Shown piece by piece: positions 1 through 7,196 of a stretch of DNA of 9,904 nucleotides. The notes beneath the pieces were generated by a model that saw nothing but the letters and a program-made list of their open reading frames with translations, was not told the DNA's origin and searched no databases. Origin of the DNA: Candidatus Zhuqueibacterota bacterium (GTDB lineage Bacteria > KSB1 > UBA2214); contig JAKJDB010000056.1 of NCBI GenBank assembly GCA_022706175.1, positions 1-9,904 of the forward strand. Reading direction: 5' to 3'. How positions within the stretch are numbered: the first letter of the stretch is position 1; each line of letters starts with the position of its first letter. The position numbers and the translations under genes were made by a program.

Positions 1-1753
1 GGACTCTAAATTCATCGCCATCGAAAACGGCGTGGTGGTGGATTTCACTATGAACGAGGCCTGCGCCGCAGGCACCGGCTCCTTTCTCGAAGAACAGGCG
101 GCCAAGCTGGGCATCTCGATCATCGACGAGTTCGCTGAACTGGCGTTCTCCTCAGAGACTCCGGTGCAAATGGGCGAACGCTGCACCGTGTTCATGGAAA
201 AGGACGTGTCCGCTTATCTGCAGCAGGGTGTAGCCAAAAAAGACATCGCCGCAGGCCTGGCGTTCAGCGTGGTGCAAAACTATCTCAACCGAGTGGTGCG
301 CGACCGTCGGATCGGTGAAAAGATCTATTTTCAGGGCGGCACCGCCTACAACAAAGCGGTGGCCGCGGCGTTCGCCGCGGTGTTGCACAAGCGCATCGTA
401 GTGCCGCCGCATAACGGCGTGATGGGCGCCATCGGCGCCGCCCTGCTGGCGCGCGATCATATGGTGCAGCAAAACCACGCCAGCCGGTTTTACGGCTTTG
501 AATTGAAAGCCGAGTTCGCCATCACCCATTTCCGCTGTAAGGCTTGCACGAATCAATGTGAGATCCAGCAGATCACGGTCAACGGTGAAAAAACCTTTTG
601 GGGGGACAAATGCTCGGACCGCTACCGCAAAAAAACGACCGCGCTCCAGCGCACCGTGCTGCCCGATTTAATCGGGCTCTACAACGGCCTGTTGAATCAG
701 GACATTCCCGGGCCCGACGGACTGGGCCTTCGCATAGGCCTGCCCAAAGCGCTCTATTACTATGACCGCTTTCCATTTTGGCGCAGCTATTTCGGCGCCC
801 TCGGTGCAGAGGTGGTGGTCAGCGAAACCACCAACCGCCCGATCATCGCCCTCGGCCGTGAGCACAGCATTGCAGAGCCCTGCTTTCCCATCATCGCCGG
901 CCACGGCCATGTCGTGCGCTTGCTTGAAAAGACGGACATCGATTACGTGTTTGTCGCCAATGCCATCAACAGCGAAACCGAATTTCCGCAAACCGAATCC
1001 TGGTTCTGCCCCTGGGGTCAGACGCTGCCGCTGGTGCTGAAGAACAGCCTGACGGACGAAGGGTGGCGACGCCGGCTGCTGGCGCCGGTGATCCGTTTCC
1101 GCGATGGGGAGGCGTCCGTGGAAGCGTCGTTGTTCGATATGGCCAAACGGTTCGGCGTTTCCAGAAAACGCCATCGCCAGGCGGTGCGCTGGGCCTATGC
1201 GGCGCAGAGAGCCTTTCAGCGGGATATACTAGAGGCCGGTCGCCAGGCGCTGCAGACGCTGCGGCAAAACCATCGGCCGGCCGTCGTGCTGGTGGGCCGC
1301 GCCTATAACCTGTATGATCCGGGCTTGAATCTCAATATTCCGTCCAAACTGCGCGAAGGATACGGCATCGACGTCCTGCCCATGGATTTTGTGCCGTTCC
1401 AAGGCATCGACATCTCCGCCTGGCATGAGAACATGTTTTGGAATTACGGCCGGAAAATCCTCCAGACCGCAGCCTGGATGGCCGGACAGAAAGATCTGCA
1501 TCTGATCTACATCACCAATTTCAAATGCGGCCCGGATTCCTACATCAAGCATTTTGTCCGCGATGCCGTCGGCGCTCCCTATCTCACTCTGCAATTCGAC
1601 GAACACAGCAACGATGCCGGCGCCCTGACCCGGTGTGAAGCCTTTTTGCAGAGCAAGGGGATTTTAACCGGAGCGAGCCGTTCGATGGGTCCCAGCCCGC
1701 AGGCGAGCCTGGCCGCAGAGAGGATGACAAATTCGAGAAAACCGCATGCATAG
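1..1753 (+). CDS. BcrAD/BadFG-type CoA-dehydratase activase with DUF2229-like domain (5' truncated)
   Basis: The reading frame is open from base 2, so the N-terminus lies outside the window and 583 residues are visible. Numbering from the first visible codon, residues 1-150 are the C-terminal half of an ASKHA ATPase like HgdC/BadF. It opens with DSKFI, then has NEACAAGTGSFLE with Cys21 and GERCTVF with Cys61. In HgdC two cysteines in these motifs bind the [4Fe-4S] cluster bridging the dimer. GGTAYNKAV and GVMGAIGAALLA follow. Residues 179-204 hold a CxxCxxxC set (Cys179, 182, 186) plus Cys204, possibly a second metal site. From about residue 243 the sequence resembles DUF2229 (IGLPKALYYYDRFPFW, then EPCFPIIAGHGH, GRAYN and ITNFKCGPDSY). 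Activators of this family use ATP to push an electron into 2-hydroxyacyl-CoA dehydratases or benzoyl-CoA reductases. The large activase-related proteins have no firmly known substrate. The gene overlaps the next by 8 bases. Family is sure; substrate is unknown. Confidence 0.88.
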   Translation, partial: DSKFIAIENGVVVDFTMNEACAAGTGSFLEEQAAKLGISIIDEFAELAFSSETPVQMGERCTVFMEKDVSAYLQQGVAKKDIAAGLAFSVVQNYLNRVVRDRRIGEKIYFQGGTAYNKAVAAAFAAVLHKRIVVPPHNGVMGAIGAALLARDHMVQQNHASRFYGFELKAEFAITHFRCKACTNQCEIQQITVNGEKTFWGDKCSDRYRKKTTALQRTVLPDLIGLYNGLLNQDIPGPDGLGLRIGLPKALYYYDRFPFWRSYFGALGAEVVVSETTNRPIIALGREHSIAEPCFPIIAGHGHVVRLLEKTDIDYVFVANAINSETEFPQTESWFCPWGQTLPLVLKNSLTDEGWRRRLLAPVIRFRDGEASVEASLFDMAKRFGVSRKRHRQAVRWAYAAQRAFQRDILEAGRQALQTLRQNHRPAVVLVGRAYNLYDPGLNLNIPSKLREGYGIDVLPMDFVPFQGIDISAWHENMFWNYGRKILQTAAWMAGQKDLHLIYITNFKCGPDSYIKHFVRDAVGAPYLTLQFDEHSNDAGALTRCEAFLQSKGILTGASRSMGPSPQASLAAERMTNSRKPHA

Positions 1754-2975
1754 TCCCCTGAGCGGAAGAACACTCTATATTCCGCAAATGTCTCTGGAGG
1801 GCAGCGCCTGCATGGCGGCCGCCTTCCGCTCCATCGGCGTGCAGGCGCAGCCGGCGCCCGAGGCGACCACCGCCACCTATCAGCTGGCAAAAAAGTATTT
1901 ATCCGGCGATGAATGCCTGCCTGAAGCCGTAACCCTGGGCAGTCTGCTGCAGATCACCCAACAGCCGGAGTATGACCCGGCGAAAACCGCGTTCATGATG
2001 CCGACCTCCAACGGACCCTGCCGCTTCGGCCATTATCTTCCCCTGCTGCGCAAGGTGTTCAGGCAGCGGGGGGAAGAAGAGGTCCTGCTCTTTTCACCCT
2101 CCAGCACCGACGGCTATGCGGACATCGGAGAACACGCGCAGGAACTGGTGCGCACCGGCTGGCGTGCGGTGGTGGCTTCGGATATCCTGCGCAAACTGCT
2201 GTTCTCCACCCGGCCGTACGAGCGGAAGCCGGGCGCCAGCGATGCGGTCTATCGCCGTTCGCTCGATTCGCTCTGCGAAGCCATCGCCACGCCGCATGTT
2301 TCGCACAGAAAACGGCTGCAGCGAATGGTCGCTGCGCTGGAGACCATTCTGGCAGATTTTTCCGCCATTGCCCAGGATCGCACGCAGCCGCGGCTGCGCA
2401 TCGGCATCGTAGGTGAAATATTCTGCCGCCTGGATGAATTCAGCAACGACCAGCTGGTGCGCACCGTGGAAAAGTACGGCGGGGAAGTGTGGATGTCCGA
2501 TGTCTCTGAATGGGTCTGGTACACCAGCGACGAGGCGGAGAAACGGCTCATCCGCACCGGCAGGCGCTATTCCTTCAGCATGCTGGGCGAAAAAATTAAG
2601 AGCTCGATTATGGCGGCGGATGAGCACAAGCTGCTGGAGCCGTTTCGCGAGAGTTTTAAAAAATACCCGGAGCCGGGACACATCACCGAGATCCTTGACC
2701 TCAGCCGTCCCTATCTGCCGCGCGAAGGGGCGCACGGAGAGATGGTGATCAGTCTGGGCAAAGCCATCTGGTACCACCACCACGGCGTCAGCGGAGTCAT
2801 CGACATCAGCCCGTTCACCTGCATGAACGGTATCGTGTGCGAGGCGGTCTACCCGCGCGTGAGCCGCGATCTGAACGGCTTTCCGCTGCGCGTGCTCTAT
2901 TTCGACGGCTTGCGCTCCCGGATCGAAACCGAGGTGGAGATCTTTATGGAACTGGTGAGGAATTACCGCTCATGA
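1746..2975 (+). CDS. acyl-CoA dehydratase activase-related protein (HgdB-like C-terminal half)
   Basis: This 409-residue protein resembles the C-terminal part of the very large fused CoA-activase proteins, which is related to the cluster-binding HgdB/BcrC-type dehydratase subunits. The conserved landmarks are LYIPQM near residue 10, SGDECLPEAVTLG (Cys57), NGPCRFGHY (Cys92), a GEIFCRLDEFSND block (Cys227), and SPFTCMNGIVCE near the C-terminus (Cys359, Cys365). The spread cysteines suggest an Fe-S cluster site. The ATG at 1746 overlaps the previous stop by 8 bases. It has no strong Shine-Dalgarno, but the conserved LYIPQM block right after it supports this start over the next ATG at 1788. The neighbouring activase probably forms a complex with it or reduces it. 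I infer a reductively activated dehydratase or reductase partner; the substrate cannot be read from the sequence. No signal peptide or membrane segment is evident, so it should be cytoplasmic. Confidence 0.8.
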   Translation: MHSPLSGRTLYIPQMSLEGSACMAAAFRSIGVQAQPAPEATTATYQLAKKYLSGDECLPEAVTLGSLLQITQQPEYDPAKTAFMMPTSNGPCRFGHYLPLLRKVFRQRGEEEVLLFSPSSTDGYADIGEHAQELVRTGWRAVVASDILRKLLFSTRPYERKPGASDAVYRRSLDSLCEAIATPHVSHRKRLQRMVAALETILADFSAIAQDRTQPRLRIGIVGEIFCRLDEFSNDQLVRTVEKYGGEVWMSDVSEWVWYTSDEAEKRLIRTGRRYSFSMLGEKIKSSIMAADEHKLLEPFRESFKKYPEPGHITEILDLSRPYLPREGAHGEMVISLGKAIWYHHHGVSGVIDISPFTCMNGIVCEAVYPRVSRDLNGFPLRVLYFDGLRSRIETEVEIFMELVRNYRS

Positions 2976-3679
2976 TCTATGTTACCAGTGCTCTGCGCTG
3001 GCTGATCGGGTTGCCGCTGGCAGCGTTGGCCCTGCTCAGCATCACCCTGATGGCCATGGTGTTGCCGATCAAAGTCTATAATCGGCCGGGCCGCGCCCTG
3101 CTGCGCGGATTGGTGTGGCTGTTCGGCGGCCGAGTCCGCGTCGAGGGATTGGAACATGTGGATCCTGCTCAAGGCTATCTGTTCATGTCCAATCACGTCA
3201 GCCTATTCGATATTCCGGTGCTCGGCGGCTATATTCCCAACCTGGCCCGGGGCCTGCAGGCGGCGGAGCAATTCAACTGGCCTATCGTAGGGTGGTTCCT
3301 CCGCGCCATCGGCAACATTCCCATTTCGCGTGAAAACGCCCGGGCGTCCTGGGCCAGCATGCAACGGGCGGCGCAGATCATAAAAAACGGCACCTCGGTC
3401 ATCATTCTGCCTGAAGGCACGCGAACGCGCACCGGAGGGCTGAGTGAATTTAAAAAAATGCCGTTCCATTTCGCCAAGATGGCGGACGTGCCGGTCGTGC
3501 CCATCGGCCTGTCCGGATTGTATCGTTTTAAAAACTGCGGCAGCTGGCTGGTGCGGCCGGGCCTCATCAAGGTGCGCTTCGGCCGGCCCATTCCAGTGGA
3601 ACAGATCGCCGACTGCAAGGTCGATGAGCTGCGCCTGCTCGTCCGCGAGCGCATCAGCGAGATGATTGAAACACCGTAA
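2972..3679 (+). CDS. plsC: 1-acyl-sn-glycerol-3-phosphate acyltransferase (PlsC family)
   Basis: This 235-residue membrane-associated acyltransferase probably transfers an acyl group to lysophosphatidic acid to make phosphatidic acid for phospholipid synthesis. A hydrophobic N-terminal anchor spans about residues 9-32. The catalytic NHxxxxD motif is NHVSLFD (His75, Asp80). GNIPISR at 114-120 matches block II, PEGTRTRTG at 147-155 is the EGTR phosphate-binding block, and VVPIG at 175-179 is block IV. Length and block order are typical of the family. The frame stays open back to 2837, but the ATG at 2972 forms an ATGA overlap with the previous stop, has GAGG 11 bases upstream, and gives a normal PlsC N-terminus, so I chose it. 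The overlap implies translational coupling to the activase-related gene. Lysophospholipid acyltransferases acting on other acceptors (for example ornithine lipid or lipid A type) are possible but less likely. Confidence 0.88.
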   Translation: MIYVTSALRWLIGLPLAALALLSITLMAMVLPIKVYNRPGRALLRGLVWLFGGRVRVEGLEHVDPAQGYLFMSNHVSLFDIPVLGGYIPNLARGLQAAEQFNWPIVGWFLRAIGNIPISRENARASWASMQRAAQIIKNGTSVIILPEGTRTRTGGLSEFKKMPFHFAKMADVPVVPIGLSGLYRFKNCGSWLVRPGLIKVRFGRPIPVEQIADCKVDELRLLVRERISEMIETP

Positions 3680-3697
3680 CAAGCGAAGCCCGATCAT

Positions 3698-3721
3698 CGC
3701 GGAGCTGGAGCTCCGCGCCCC
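3698..3721. repeat. hairpin repeat, copy 1
   Basis: A perfect 9-bp stem (3698-3706 with 3709-3717, arm CGCGGAGCT) closes on a 2-base GG centre and is followed by CCCC. Bases 3700-3721 are identical to 3771-3792 over 22 bp. It sits 18 bases after the plsC stop, between convergent genes, so it could help end transcription, but no U-tract follows. The shape resembles REP-type extragenic palindromes. Confidence 0.75.
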
Positions 3722-3742
3722 TTGTTGCTGTCTTTCAATAAG

Positions 3743-3756
3743 CGCGGACGTCCGCG
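3743..3756. repeat. 14-bp perfect palindrome sharing arms with the flanking repeats
   Basis: CGCGGACGTCCGCG reads the same on both strands. Its outer arms CGCGGA and TCCGCG are the same as those of repeat copy 1, with the centre replaced. It lies midway between the two copies of the 22-bp repeat in a gap without genes. Confidence 0.65.
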
Positions 3757-3770
3757 ATTTACTCTTCGTA

Positions 3771-3792
3771 CGGAGCTGGAGCTCCGCGCCCC
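3771..3792. repeat. hairpin repeat, copy 2
   Basis: This 22-bp stretch is an exact copy of 3700-3721, with a 7-bp stem (3771-3777 with 3780-3786). It ends 3 bases before the stop codon of the minus-strand permease gene at 3796, so it lies immediately downstream of that gene and could form a hairpin at its transcript end. The copy is in the same orientation as copy 1, 71 bases away. Confidence 0.75.
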
Positions 3793-3795
3793 CAT

Positions 3796-5082
3796 CTACG
3801 AATATTTAATCCACTTGACCACTTCCGGCAGCGTCGCCCGTTTGCCGTAGAGCAGAATGCCGACGCGGAAAACACGGCCGGTGAGCCAGATCAGGCCATA
3901 GATCGATGCGATCATGATGGCGATGCTCAACAGCACCTGATAGAGCGGCGCGGCGCCCACGGTGTAGCGCAGAAACATCAGCAGAGGCGCGAAGAATGGA
4001 ATTAACGACAGCGCCACAGCCAGGGTGCTGTTGGGATTGTTGATGATGAAAAACATGGCGAGAAAGCCCATTAGAATCAGAATCGTCACCGGCCACTGCA
4101 GACTCTGAGCGTCCGCCTCATCGTTCACCATGCTGCCGAGCGCGGCGTACAGCGTCGCATAAATAAAATAGCCAAAGATGAAAAAAATAAAAAAGAACAG
4201 ATAGATGGAAAAAGAGATGGTGGGCAGTGCAAGGCTCTCTGCACCCGGGGCCATCTGCTTGACCATCATCATGCCATAAGTGGATCCCAAAGCGATGAAC
4301 AGCGCCCAGACGAGGAACTGGGTGAGTCCGGCGCCGCCGATGCCGATGATCTTGCCCGCCATAAACTGATCCGGCCGCACGGACGACAGCAGGACTTCGA
4401 CGACGCGCGAGTTCTTGTCCTCATACACTCCGCGCATGACGAATTGCCCGTACATGAGCAGCGCGGTGTACAGAATCAGGATCATCGCATAGCTGATGCC
4501 GAACATCACCATTCCGCTCTCCTCCTTGGTGCCCTCCTCACTGACCTTGAACGTCTTGAGCTCCAGGCGCTGGGTCAGCCGGCGTACCAGCGCCTGATCG
4601 AGGCCGCTCTGCTCCAGCCGCAATCCGGAAACCACATGCGACACCGCCCGTTCCAGATTGGAATTGAACTCCATGTTGCTGATGTTCCTCGCATACACCT
4701 CAAACGCGTTCTGGTCAAAGACGTCCTGCGGCAGCACGATCAGTGCGCTCACCTTTTCACTCTGCACCAGTCGATTGTAGCGCGCTTTCAACGACGCCAG
4801 GCTTTCCGGCGTCACAACGACGTGATCGAATTGGTACAACGGTTCGTTCCGGGAATTTTTATAGGTCTCGGACATGTGTTTTTGCAAAACCGGAGCGATC
4901 CGGCCGGTCAGATCCATGACCGCCAGAGTCTTTTTCTCCCGGGCGCCCATCTGCGCCGTCAGCATCTGAATGCCGATCAGAATGAAAACCAAAAACGGCA
5001 TCGCCAGAGTGCCGATGATAAAGCCCTTGGTTTTAACGCGAGCGAGATATTCTCTTTTTATAAGCGTGAGCGTTTTTTTCAC
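3796..5082 (-). CDS. ABC-2 type exporter permease (NatB/YhaP-like)
   Basis: This 428-residue integral membrane protein is the permease of an ABC exporter of the NatB/YhaP type. It has a short basic N-terminus, a first membrane helix at about residues 21-44, and a soluble domain of some 145 residues presumed to be outside the membrane. The C-terminal part has about six helices (near 191-216, 245-270, 290-315, 331-349, 354-372, 380-402). The stretch EDKNSRVVEVLLSSV (221-235), between helices 2 and 3, is the typical ABC-2 contact region for the ATPase. The start is a GTG at 5082-5080, with GAAGGAGA (5089-5096) as Shine-Dalgarno 6-7 bases upstream. It follows the ATPase gene after 18 bases and is surely co-transcribed. 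NatAB of Bacillus exports sodium, but relatives differ, so the substrate here is unknown. Confidence 0.87.
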   Translation of the reverse strand: MKKTLTLIKREYLARVKTKGFIIGTLAMPFLVFILIGIQMLTAQMGAREKKTLAVMDLTGRIAPVLQKHMSETYKNSRNEPLYQFDHVVVTPESLASLKARYNRLVQSEKVSALIVLPQDVFDQNAFEVYARNISNMEFNSNLERAVSHVVSGLRLEQSGLDQALVRRLTQRLELKTFKVSEEGTKEESGMVMFGISYAMILILYTALLMYGQFVMRGVYEDKNSRVVEVLLSSVRPDQFMAGKIIGIGGAGLTQFLVWALFIALGSTYGMMMVKQMAPGAESLALPTISFSIYLFFFIFFIFGYFIYATLYAALGSMVNDEADAQSLQWPVTILILMGFLAMFFIINNPNSTLAVALSLIPFFAPLLMFLRYTVGAAPLYQVLLSIAIMIASIYGLIWLTGRVFRVGILLYGKRATLPEVVKWIKYS

Positions 5083-5100
5083 GACGATTCTCCTTCGAGA

Positions 5101-6000
5101 TCATGAACCCTTGACGACGGTGATGAAAATTTCGTTGAGCGAAGGCTCGGTGACGTCAAAGCCGGACACCGTCACCTGCTCCAGGGCCTTGGCCAGGAGC
5201 GCCTGCGGTTTGACGCCGTCGCAGGGTTGAATTTCCACATATTGACCGTAATCATCATACCGGCTCACCAGCGAACGGTCCTGCAGAAAGCGGGCCTCGC
5301 CGTCATAGCGGAGCCGGCAGCGGTTCTTGCCAAAGCGCGCCTTGATGTCCGTCAGTTTGCCCTGGAGCATGCTCCGGCCGCGATGGATCAAACACAGGCT
5401 GTCGCACAGTTTTTCCGCCTGATCCATCAGGTGGGTGGAAAAAATGATCGTGCTGCCGTTCTGCACCAGCTCCAGCATGATGTCCTTGATCAGGCCGGTG
5501 TTGACCGGATCCAGGCCGGCAAAGGGTTCGTCGAGGATCACCAGCTTGGGCTGATGCAGTATGGTGCTGATGAATTGAACTTTTTGCTGCATGCCTTTGG
5601 AAAGCTCTTCCACCCTTTTGGTGCGCCACTCCTGCAGATCCACCCGCTCCAGCCATTTTTCCGCCAGCGGCCCTGCCGTCCTGGCGGAGAGGCCTTTCAG
5701 TTCGGCGAAAAACTTGATGGTGTCGATCACCCGCATCTTTTTAAACAGACCGCGCTCCTCCGGCAGATAGCCCACCTGGTCGGTGATCTTGCGAGAGCCC
5801 GAGTCGCCGAGAATTTCGATGACCCCGGAATCCGGCATCAGAATGTGCAACAGCATACGGATGGTGGTGGTCTTGCCGGCTCCATTGGGGCCCAACAGGC
5901 CGAAAATTTCGCCCGAGGGAATGTCCATGGACAAATTCTGCACGGCCCGGACCTCATCAAAGCTCTTCTGGACGTTTTTCAAACTAACTGCATTGGCCAC
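5101..6000 (-). CDS. ABC transporter ATP-binding protein (NatA/YhaQ-like)
   Basis: This 299-residue nucleotide-binding subunit partners the permease encoded just downstream. Walker A is GPNGAGKT (37-44), the signature is LSKGM (133-137), Walker B is LVILDEP (153-159), and the switch histidine is His190 in STHLMDQAE. The Q-loop region reads GYLPEERGL, with glutamate where many ABC ATPases have glutamine; I recall this as usual for the YhaQ/NatA-like group. A C-terminal domain of about 80 residues (from 220) ends in EPSLNEIFI, typical of exporter ATPases. The frame is open to an ATG at 6027, but a perfect AAGGAGG (6009-6015) lies inside that extension, 8 bases before a GTG at 6000-5998. I therefore take GTG 6000 as the start. 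It probably lies in an operon with the oxidoreductase gene upstream (63-base gap). Substrate unknown. Confidence 0.88.
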   Translation of the reverse strand: MANAVSLKNVQKSFDEVRAVQNLSMDIPSGEIFGLLGPNGAGKTTTIRMLLHILMPDSGVIEILGDSGSRKITDQVGYLPEERGLFKKMRVIDTIKFFAELKGLSARTAGPLAEKWLERVDLQEWRTKRVEELSKGMQQKVQFISTILHQPKLVILDEPFAGLDPVNTGLIKDIMLELVQNGSTIIFSTHLMDQAEKLCDSLCLIHRGRSMLQGKLTDIKARFGKNRCRLRYDGEARFLQDRSLVSRYDDYGQYVEIQPCDGVKPQALLAKALEQVTVSGFDVTEPSLNEIFITVVKGS

Positions 6001-6031
6001 GACATGAGCCTCCTTGGTTGAATGCAAAGCG

Positions 6032-6061
6032 GCCGCTGCGAAAGAAGACCCGAACAGCGGC
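6032..6061. other. weak inverted repeat between oxidoreductase and ATPase genes
   Basis: A 7-bp inverted repeat (GCCGCTG at 6032-6038, CAGCGGC at 6055-6061) with a 16-base loop starts 2 bases after the oxidoreductase stop codon on the minus strand. No T-run follows, so it is not a convincing terminator. It might stabilise an upstream transcript end or cause partial attenuation before the ABC genes. It may also be chance in G+C-rich DNA. Confidence 0.3.
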
Positions 6062-6063
6062 GA

Positions 6064-7038
6064 TCAGGTCTCATAGATCAGATCCAGTATACGTGAAACC
6101 TCTCTGGCTTGTTTCCCGGAAAAAGCCGGCTCCCGGTCTTCCCGGATCGACCGGCTGAAATCATCGATGAGGGGCGCATGCAGGTTGGCGTGCGGCGGAT
6201 GCTGTTCGACACGCCGATCCGGCCCGGTGGTGATGATCAACGAACCCTGATTAAGGGGATCCGCCAGCATGGAACCATGCTCGCCGAACACCTCCAGGCT
6301 GTCGCGGGCATGCGAAGAAACATGGGTGACCGACAACACGGCGACGGCGCCGCTCTGCATCTCCAGCACAGCGACCGCAGTGTCCTCCACATCCCGGTCC
6401 TGGTACGCCGCCCGAGTGGTCAGAGCCCTAACTTTAGCTACGGGGCCCAGCAGGTGAAGAAGGACTTCGATGCGGTGACAGCCGATATCCATCATCGGCC
6501 CGCCGCCGGCCAGGGCTTTTTGCAGCAGCCAATGGCGCGGCCCTCCGGGTTGCACATGGAACGGGGAGAAGGCGTTGATCTGGATCAGTGAGATGGCGCC
6601 CAGACTGCCGGTGTCGATGAGCTCTTTCATCCTGTGAATCAGCGGATAAAAATGACGATAATAGGCGACGCTGAATTTGACCGATTGCCGGCTGCAGGCG
6701 TCGAGCATGCGGTCGCATTCAGCAACGCACAGGGCCATAGGTTTTTCGCAGAGCACGTGTTTGCCGGCCTGAGCGGCGGCGATGGTCTGCTCCTGATGGA
6801 GATGGACCGGCGTGGCGATATACACCGCCTCTACCTTCGGGTCCTGCAGCAGGGTTTGCCAGTGATCATAGTGCCTGGGGACGCCGAAGGCCTGGGCGAA
6901 AGCGGCCGCCGCCTCAGGCCGGCGGCTGCTCACCGCCACCAGCTCGCTGGTGGGCAGAGCTTGCAGCGCCGGCGCGACCCGTTTGCGGGCTATATCGCCG
7001 CAGCCGATCAAGCCCCATTTCACTGCCGGAATGGTCAT
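6064..7038 (-). CDS. Gfo/Idh/MocA family NAD(P)-dependent oxidoreductase
   Basis: This 324-residue cytoplasmic protein has the two-domain build of the glucose-fructose oxidoreductase / inositol dehydrogenase family, which oxidises or reduces sugars and sugar-like compounds with bound NAD(P). The Rossmann dinucleotide motif is GLIGCGDIA (9-17), with SSRRPEAA at the end of the second strand, where cofactor preference is set. ATPVHLH lies at 75-81 and the conserved EKP at 98-100, whose lysine is catalytic in characterised members. In the substrate domain GGGPMMDIGCH (178-188) supplies the Asp184 and His188 typical of the active site. Length is normal. The ATG at 7038 follows an AAAGAGGAA stretch very closely; a GTG at codon 6 is a weaker alternative. 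It is preceded by a good promoter and followed by the ABC pair. The substrate cannot be called. Confidence 0.88.
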   Translation of the reverse strand: MTIPAVKWGLIGCGDIARKRVAPALQALPTSELVAVSSRRPEAAAAFAQAFGVPRHYDHWQTLLQDPKVEAVYIATPVHLHQEQTIAAAQAGKHVLCEKPMALCVAECDRMLDACSRQSVKFSVAYYRHFYPLIHRMKELIDTGSLGAISLIQINAFSPFHVQPGGPRHWLLQKALAGGGPMMDIGCHRIEVLLHLLGPVAKVRALTTRAAYQDRDVEDTAVAVLEMQSGAVAVLSVTHVSSHARDSLEVFGEHGSMLADPLNQGSLIITTGPDRRVEQHPPHANLHAPLIDDFSRSIREDREPAFSGKQAREVSRILDLIYET

Positions 7039-7098
7039 TTCCTCTTTCCCCGTTTGGCGGAAGGTGTCCGAAGGGTTCAGGGTCGTCCCGTTGGCCCC

Positions 7099-7127
7099 AT
7101 TTTAGCGATATTTCAAAAACTAGTCAA
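7099..7127 (-). promoter_or_regulatory. sigma-70-type promoter for the oxidoreductase/ABC cluster
   Basis: On the minus strand the -35 is TTGACT (7127-7122) and the -10 is TAAAAT (7104-7099), separated by exactly 17 bases. Transcription would start near 7092, leaving an untranslated leader of about 54 bases before the ATG at 7038. A 7-bp inverted repeat GATATTT/AAATATC (7107-7113 and 7134-7140) brackets the -35 element and could be an operator. Confidence 0.65.
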
Positions 7128-7142
7128 GCCGAAAAATATCAC

Positions 7143-7171
7143 TTGAAATAATTGGATATTCAAAGTAAGTT
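7143..7171 (+). promoter_or_regulatory. possible promoter for the PTS EIIA gene
   Basis: TTGAAA (7143-7148) and TAAGTT (7166-7171) are 17 bases apart and lie in the A+T-rich gap before the EIIA start. The -10 matches the consensus at only three positions, so this is a weak call. A promoter must lie somewhere here, because the upstream neighbour is divergent. Confidence 0.3.
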
Positions 7172-7196
7172 GTACTCGAATTTAAAAGAGGGTGTC

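Noticed and set aside
2094..2783. 229-codon open frame on the - strand opposite the activase-related gene
   Set aside because: Antisense shadow of a conserved coding region, with no family resemblance and no ribosome binding site that stands out.
2837..2971. Extended N-terminus of the PlsC protein
   Set aside because: It lies wholly within the preceding gene and reads as unrelated Arg/Ala-rich sequence. The ATG at 2972 gives the family-like N-terminus.
3680..3795. Intrinsic terminator between plsC and the permease gene
   Set aside because: The hairpins are strong, but neither strand has a T-run after them, so I list them as repeats and not as terminators.
4444..5106. 220-codon open frame on the + strand opposite the permease
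   Set aside because: It is antisense to a gene with convincing membrane topology, and the translation is His/Gln-rich with no domain pattern.
5227..6021. 264-codon open frame on the + strand opposite the ABC ATPase
   Set aside because: It is a mirror frame of a clearly real ATPase with canonical motifs. Its translation has no recognisable domain, and long antisense frames are common in G+C-rich DNA.
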